A DNA stretch of 9,379 nt from Chloroflexi bacterium UBA6265. Lineage in GTDB: Bacteria; Chloroflexota; Chloroflexia; Thermomicrobiales; UBA6265. A program made the position numbers and the translations under genes. Below the pieces are notes generated by a model, which worked only from the letters and a program-made list of their open reading frames with translations, searched no databases and was not told the origin of the DNA. Below are positions 6,139 through 9,379 of the stretch, piece by piece. Where the stretch lies: the NCBI GenBank assembly GCA_002440805.1, contig DJVD01000201.1, positions 318 through 9,696 of the forward strand, given 5' to 3'. The first letter of the stretch is position 1; each line of letters starts with the position of its first letter.

Positions 6139-6165
6139 ATCTATGAGACATACTATCTCATAGAT
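6139..6165. promoter_or_regulatory. Palindromic operator covering the exporter -10 box
   Basis: Perfect 10-base arms ATCTATGAGA (6139-6148) and TCTCATAGAT (6156-6165) flank CATACTA. Size and symmetry suit a TetR dimer. The minus-strand -10 box (ATACTA on the plus strand, 6150-6155) fills the centre, so bound repressor would directly block RNA polymerase. The adjacent tetR product is the obvious ligand. Confidence 0.75.
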
Positions 6166-6179
6166 ACATTGTGAGTCAA
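6150..6179 (-). promoter_or_regulatory. Promoter of the DHA2 exporter gene
   Basis: On the minus strand, TTGACT (plus coordinates 6174-6179, 5 of 6 to the -35 consensus) is followed after 18 bases by TAGTAT (6150-6155, 4 of 6 to the -10). Transcription would start near 6143, inside the palindrome, about 29 bases before the chosen ATG at 6114. This would also leave the outer ATG at 6132 only about 11 bases from the transcript end, which fits the inner start. Confidence 0.6.
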
Positions 6180-6191
6180 CTTGTATCACAA
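6169..6191. promoter_or_regulatory. Second inverted repeat in the divergent control region
   Basis: TTGTGA (6169-6174) and TCACAA (6186-6191) are inverted copies around 11 bases. The left arm overlaps the minus-strand -35 box by one base and the right arm lies just upstream of the tetR extended -10. A further short repeat, ATCAC/GTGAT, spans 6185-6197. It is different in sequence from the 6139-6165 palindrome, so it may bind a second regulator, or the same TetR less strongly. Confidence 0.45.
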
Positions 6192-6197
6192 AGTGAT

Positions 6198-6206
6198 TGG
6201 TAGAAT
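6198..6206 (+). promoter_or_regulatory. Extended -10 promoter of the tetR operon
   Basis: TGG followed by TAGAAT (6201-6206) is a complete extended -10 element (TGn plus 5 of 6 to TATAAT); no good -35 is seen 17 bases upstream. Transcription would start near 6213. That puts the TTG at 6181 and ATG at 6205 outside the transcript and supports ATG 6247 as the tetR start. Confidence 0.5.
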
Positions 6207-6246
6207 GAATCGAACATCCATCGCGGGGAAGGATCTGTACCAACAT

Positions 6247-6846
6247 ATGAACACCACCATTGATCCGCGTGCGCAGCGGTCACGCGCCAGAATCCTGGAG
6301 GCTGTCCGCACCATCCTCTTAACCGAGGGGCCGGAGGCGGTGACACATCAGCGTGTCGCCGATGTGGCGGGCGTGGGCCGGGCAACGGTGTATCGCCACT
6401 GGACATCGTCCGACGACATGGTTTACGCCTTACTGGATGAGAATCCGTTCCAGTTGCTGGATGCCCCTCCCGACACGCCGTTGGATGAACGGCTGGCAGG
6501 TTGGCTGGCGTGGGTGACGGAACTGCTGAGCGATCCGCAGCGGCGCTCGGTGATCCTGCATGTGCTTTCCCGTACCGAATCGGATGCACGCGCGAGCAGG
6601 TTGCGAAGCAAACGCATCTCCGAGCTGGTGGTTCACCTGGACACCGCCATTGGCGATACCGGTTGCTGGCAGCAGCTCCCACCAGCGCGAAAGGTGGATG
6701 GCGTGACGCTTTTGGTGGGGCCGCTCCTGATGCGCGTGCTGATGCTCTCAACCGCGCCCTCGCGCGCAACGGTGGACGAAGTGGTTCACCGGTTCCTCGT
6801 ATGGCTGGAAGCAGAATCCGTCACCATGCAGGATGCAACCAGATGA
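6247..6846 (+). CDS. TetR/AcrR-family transcriptional repressor
   Basis: A 199-residue ligand-responsive DNA-binding protein. The N-terminal TetR domain spans about 12-60, with the helix-turn-helix at 34-52 (THQRVADVAGVGRATVYRH), where ATVYRHW is the family signature. The C-terminal part (about 75-190) is helical and variable, as expected for the ligand-binding and dimer domain. Start: the frame is open to TTG 6181, but ATG 6247 gives the usual short N-terminus. AAGGA (6229-6233) lies upstream, though 13 bases away, longer than ideal, and the likely transcript starts near 6213. It is divergent from the DHA2 exporter with two inverted repeats between, the classic layout of a repressor controlling an efflux pump and itself. 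It overlaps the next gene by 4 bases (ATGA). The inducer is unknown. Confidence 0.93.
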   Translation: MNTTIDPRAQRSRARILEAVRTILLTEGPEAVTHQRVADVAGVGRATVYRHWTSSDDMVYALLDENPFQLLDAPPDTPLDERLAGWLAWVTELLSDPQRRSVILHVLSRTESDARASRLRSKRISELVVHLDTAIGDTGCWQQLPPARKVDGVTLLVGPLLMRVLMLSTAPSRATVDEVVHRFLVWLEAESVTMQDATR

Positions 6847-7604
6847 CCACCTCCCCGCGATTTGCCGGCAAACGCGCCCTGGTGACCGGCGCCACCCGCG
6901 GCCTGGGACGCACAATTGCCGAATGGCTGGCCCGCGAGGGCGCAGGGGTGTTTATCTCCGGTCGAAACCAGGAGGATATCGACCGCGCCCTTGGTGAACT
7001 TGAACAGCATGGCTCGATGATGAGTGGCGCGCCTGCCGACCTGGCGGATGTGGCACAGGTGCGGCAGTTGGCAGCAACGGCACTGGCAACCGGACCGTTC
7101 GACATTCTCGTCAACAACGCCGGCTTCTCGAACCCGCAACCGTTTCTCAACGTGACCGACGGCGATTGGGAGGCGGAGATGAACGTGAATGCTCGCGCGC
7201 CGTTCGTGCTGGGTCAACTGATCGGCGCAGCGATGATCGAAGCCGGGATCAAGGGCCGCATCGTCAACATCAGTACGGTTGGCGCGTATGCCGCCCATCC
7301 AAGGCAGATGGTGTACGACATGGCCAAGGCCGCGATCATCGCGATGACGCGCAATATGGCGTTCGAACTCGGGCCGCATGGCATCACGGTGAATTGCGTT
7401 GCTCCCGGCGCCGTTCCGGATCGACCGGGATTCGACATGGCAAACTACGAGGCGACAAATTTCGGTAATCCGTTGAACCTGGTCGGCACTGCCGACGATA
7501 TCGCCAACGCCGTCTGCTTCTTCTGCGATGATGCATCCAAATGGGTGACTGGCCAGACGCTGTTGGTGGATGGCGGTTTGATCGGCCACATTCGGGAGAA
7601 CTAA
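6843..7604 (+). CDS. Short-chain dehydrogenase/reductase (classical SDR)
   Basis: A 253-residue NAD(P)-dependent oxidoreductase of the classical SDR family, cytoplasmic. Marks: cofactor-binding TGATRGLG (15-22) at the Rossmann N-terminus, NNAG (91-94), structural N116 in NVNARAP, YDMAK with Y158 and K162, and VNCVAPGAV (183-191) after strand 6. R41 after strand 2 hints at NADP(H). In the position 13 residues before Y158, where the catalytic serine normally sits, there is T145 (NIST); S144 is adjacent. The start ATG 6843 overlaps the tetR stop by 4 bases; the open frame continues upstream to 6501 but inside tetR. It resembles gluconate 5-dehydrogenase and 3-oxoacyl-ACP reductase type enzymes, but substrate cannot be assigned. 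Co-transcription with a TIM-barrel protein suggests a sugar or polyol substrate. Confidence 0.92.
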   Translation: MTTSPRFAGKRALVTGATRGLGRTIAEWLAREGAGVFISGRNQEDIDRALGELEQHGSMMSGAPADLADVAQVRQLAATALATGPFDILVNNAGFSNPQPFLNVTDGDWEAEMNVNARAPFVLGQLIGAAMIEAGIKGRIVNISTVGAYAAHPRQMVYDMAKAAIIAMTRNMAFELGPHGITVNCVAPGAVPDRPGFDMANYEATNFGNPLNLVGTADDIANAVCFFCDDASKWVTGQTLLVDGGLIGHIREN

Positions 7605-7606
7605 TC

Positions 7607-8758
7607 ATGCAGCACGGGCTCTTCACCTATCCCTGGGATTTGGCGGATCATGGCTACGACGCGGCCCTGGGCGAGATCGCAGCGGCGGGGTTCCGCAATG
7701 TGAACCTGGCCGTGCAGTATCACAACGGCAAGTTCCTGCTGCCCCGCAATCCGAAACGGCGGGTGTACTATGCCGAGGATGGCGCGGTGCACTATCGACC
7801 GAACCTGACAACGTACGGGAAAATGCAGCCCCGCGTGCATAGCCTGGTGACCAACACTTCGAGCCCCGCCGAAGAAGTGAACAAGCGCGCGACGCACCTG
7901 GACCTGCAGTTCGTCGCCTGGACCGTGTGCAACCACAATCGCTGGCTGGGGGAGCAGTTCCCCGAAGCGGTGCAGCACACCGTCTTCGGCGATCCCCTGT
8001 ACAACTCGCTCAGCCCGGCGCATCCGCTGGTGCGGGAGTACCTGCTGGCCCACGTGCGCGATCTCACCACCCAGTTCGACCTCCACGCCATCATGCTGGA
8101 ATCCCCGGGTTATATGGGATTTGTGCATGGCGAACACCACGAAATTATCGGCATGGATTTCGATGCCGTGCAGCGCGATATGCTGAATCTCTCCTTTAGC
8201 GATTACGAGATCGAGCAAGCCATCGCCGCTGGCATCCCGGCCGGGGTGCTGCGAGGGCTCACCGCCGCCGTGCTCGATGCCAGCCTTAATCAGGGCGTGA
8301 GACTGGCAAAGGAAGATGGCACGCCGACAAAGGTCGTGCAGGGGCTGGTCAATGGTGGCCTGCCGGAATACATGGTGTGGCTGAAGCAGCAGGAATTGAG
8401 CCTGGCAGCGGAGATCCGCGAGGCGGTGCAAGCGATCAGCCCCACCACGCAGGTGTGGCATTTCGCGGCGCTGGATGGATCGCCCGGCGATGCCGCCCTG
8501 ATCGCCAGTGGCGATGGCACCCTTGCCGGTTACGCCAAATCCGATGATGATGCCGGCACCCGGGCTCACGATGCCGCCCAACTTGGCAGGCCTGTACGCG
8601 GGGCTATCCGGGCAATCGCGCCCGATACCACCTACCCGGCCACCATCGCCCCGCGATTGCGGGCATGGACAACGGCGGGCGTTGCCGGGGTGGATGTGTA
8701 CAACTACGGCTTGATGAACGGCACGCTCTGGCAGGCCGTGAAGGAGGCATTCGCATGA
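7607..8758 (+). CDS. Uncharacterised protein, probable TIM-barrel, glycosidase- or isomerase-like
   Basis: A 383-residue protein with no signal peptide or membrane segment. I cannot name its family with certainty. The pattern suggests a beta/alpha barrel: regularly spaced strand-helix units begin GLFTYPWDL (4-12), then ALGEIAAAGFRNVNLAV (20-36), FVAWTVCNHN (102-111), HAIMLESPGY (160-169), TQVWHFAALD (281-290) and a final VAGVDVYNYGLM (359-370). Polar residues at strand ends (H109, N111, E165, D363, N366) are where glycoside hydrolases and sugar isomerases carry active sites. RNPKRRVYYAEDGAVHYRP (47-65) is a distinctive conserved-looking block. Start: ATG 7607, 2 bases after the SDR stop, with GGGAG (7594-7598) 8 bases upstream. 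It overlaps the GNAT gene by 4 bases (ATGA). Its place next to an SDR suggests carbohydrate metabolism, by inference only. Confidence 0.8.
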   Translation: MQHGLFTYPWDLADHGYDAALGEIAAAGFRNVNLAVQYHNGKFLLPRNPKRRVYYAEDGAVHYRPNLTTYGKMQPRVHSLVTNTSSPAEEVNKRATHLDLQFVAWTVCNHNRWLGEQFPEAVQHTVFGDPLYNSLSPAHPLVREYLLAHVRDLTTQFDLHAIMLESPGYMGFVHGEHHEIIGMDFDAVQRDMLNLSFSDYEIEQAIAAGIPAGVLRGLTAAVLDASLNQGVRLAKEDGTPTKVVQGLVNGGLPEYMVWLKQQELSLAAEIREAVQAISPTTQVWHFAALDGSPGDAALIASGDGTLAGYAKSDDDAGTRAHDAAQLGRPVRGAIRAIAPDTTYPATIAPRLRAWTTAGVAGVDVYNYGLMNGTLWQAVKEAFA

Positions 8759-9213
8759 CCACAACAATTCGCCCGCTGGCGGCATCGGATCGCGATGAAT
8801 GGCATCGCCTCTGGGACGCGTATTGCGATTTCTATGAGACCACCATGCCCGCCGACGTCACCACGGTCACCTGGCAGCGATTGCTCGATCCGGCCGAGGC
8901 GAACTTCTTCGGCCTTGTGGCCGAGCGCGACGGCGCAGTTGTTGGCATCGCCAACTGCGTGTTGCACGGCACTACCTGGGCGGTAGCGCAGCGCTGTTAC
9001 CTCAACGACCTCTATGTCGATCCGTCAGTTCGCGGCAGCGGTGCTGGCAAGGCGCTGATCGAGGCGTTGCAGGCCATGGCCGCCGAACAGGGATGGGACA
9101 AGGTGCATTGGCTGACGGCGGAAACCAATGCCACAGCGCGGCGGTTGTACGACCGGTTCGCACCTGCCAGTGGCTTTATCCAATACGCGATTCCGCCCAA
9201 GCCGGCATCGTGA
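8755..9213 (+). CDS. GNAT-family N-acetyltransferase
   Basis: A 152-residue acetyl-CoA-dependent acetyltransferase, nearly the minimum GNAT length. It begins TIRPLAASDRDEWHRLW (4-20), the usual GNAT first strand and helix. Motif A is LNDLYVDPSVRGSGAGKAL (83-101), with the acetyl-CoA pyrophosphate loop R93-G-S-G-A-G98. Motif B follows: HWLTAETNATARRLYDRF (118-135), with N124 and Y132 at the customary positions. AAGGAGG (8741-8747) is a near-perfect ribosome binding site 7 bases before ATG 8755. The start overlaps the upstream stop (ATGA), and its own stop overlaps the next GTG (GTGA). The acceptor is unknown; small amines, amino sugars, antibiotics or protein N-termini are all possible. Confidence 0.93.
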   Translation: MTTTIRPLAASDRDEWHRLWDAYCDFYETTMPADVTTVTWQRLLDPAEANFFGLVAERDGAVVGIANCVLHGTTWAVAQRCYLNDLYVDPSVRGSGAGKALIEALQAMAAEQGWDKVHWLTAETNATARRLYDRFAPASGFIQYAIPPKPAS

Positions 9214-9379
9214 GCACGCTGGTATTCCGTACCGCCGAGGAAAAGGATATCGCCGCGATTGTGGCTATGCTGGCCGATGACCATCTGGGTGCCGAGCGCG
9301 AATCGCTGCACGACCTGGTGCCCTATCACCGGGCACTTGCCGAGATCACGGCCGATCCGCGCCTGCTGCAGGTGGTCTG
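9210..9379 (+). CDS. Second GNAT-family N-acetyltransferase, 5' part
   Basis: The first 56 codons of a gene that runs off the window. It starts at GTG 9210, overlapping the previous stop by 4 bases. The N-terminus FRTAEEKDIAAIVAMLADD followed by an HLGAERE segment and a YHRALAEITADP stretch has the usual GNAT first strand, helix and approach to strand 2. The acetyl-CoA loop lies beyond the window, so the call rests on N-terminal pattern. It differs from the preceding GNAT in this region, so it is not a simple recent duplicate. It is part of the same tightly coupled operon. Confidence 0.75.
   Translation, partial: MSTLVFRTAEEKDIAAIVAMLADDHLGAERESLHDLVPYHRALAEITADPRLLQVV

Noticed and set aside
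6181..6246. Upstream TetR starts (TTG 6181 or ATG 6205)
   Set aside because: They would place coding sequence over the second inverted repeat and the extended -10; the TetR domain needs no such extension and the downstream ATG follows AAGGA.
7601..8785. 394-codon minus-strand ORF opposite the barrel-like gene
   Set aside because: Long antisense ORFs are common in GC-rich genes. The plus-strand gene has a ribosome binding site, coupled neighbours and a sensible protein; the minus frame is rich in His/Gly/Arg and has no promoter.

Overview
This window is an ordinary-looking bacterial chromosome segment of moderately high G+C, densely packed with genes. There are no tRNA or rRNA genes, insertion sequences, phage genes or CRISPR arrays. 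Starts are preceded by clear AGGAG-type ribosome binding sites, and several gene pairs share 4-base ATGA or GTGA overlaps. Gene content (LmbE-type deacetylase, several GNATs, HAD phosphatases, two MFS exporters, a TetR regulator) would suit Chloroflexota or Actinomycetota. Chloroflexota (Thermomicrobia-like) is my low-confidence guess, because codon use is less GC-extreme than in most Actinomycetota.

Layout. (1) 1-297: the 3' end of msrB (methionine-R-sulfoxide reductase) and its intrinsic terminator. (2) 365-3026: a likely operon starting from a promoter near 365-393, with a short palindrome just downstream. It encodes two tandem, translationally coupled HAD phosphatase paralogues, a PIG-L/LmbE-type de-N-acetylase and a 124-residue protein I do not recognise, and ends in a hairpin. 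(3) 2980-3363: a 384-base gap with several inverted repeats, degenerate repeats at about 50-base spacing, a promoter candidate and a 13-codon leader ORF with its own ribosome binding site. Further hairpins lie between the leader and an MFS exporter gene, an arrangement like an attenuator. (4) 3364-4569 (+) and 4573-6114 (-): two unrelated MFS exporters (12-TM type and 14-TM DHA2 type), tail to tail with 3 bases between stop codons. (5) 6115-6246: a divergent control region with two inverted repeats, a minus-strand promoter whose -10 box sits in the centre of one palindrome, and a plus-strand extended -10. (6) 6247-9379: a tightly packed operon of tetR, a short-chain dehydrogenase/reductase, a probable TIM-barrel protein of unknown function, and two GNAT acetyltransferases; the second runs off the window.

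How it fits together. The TetR protein probably represses both the divergent DHA2 exporter and its own operon, linking export of a small molecule to enzymes that could reduce/oxidise and acetylate it. That is a plausible detoxification or small-molecule-handling module. The HAD/HAD/deacetylase operon reads as a small sugar-phosphate or amino-sugar module. The two most interesting stretches are non-coding: the leader-plus-hairpin region before the first exporter, and the divergent operator region of the second.
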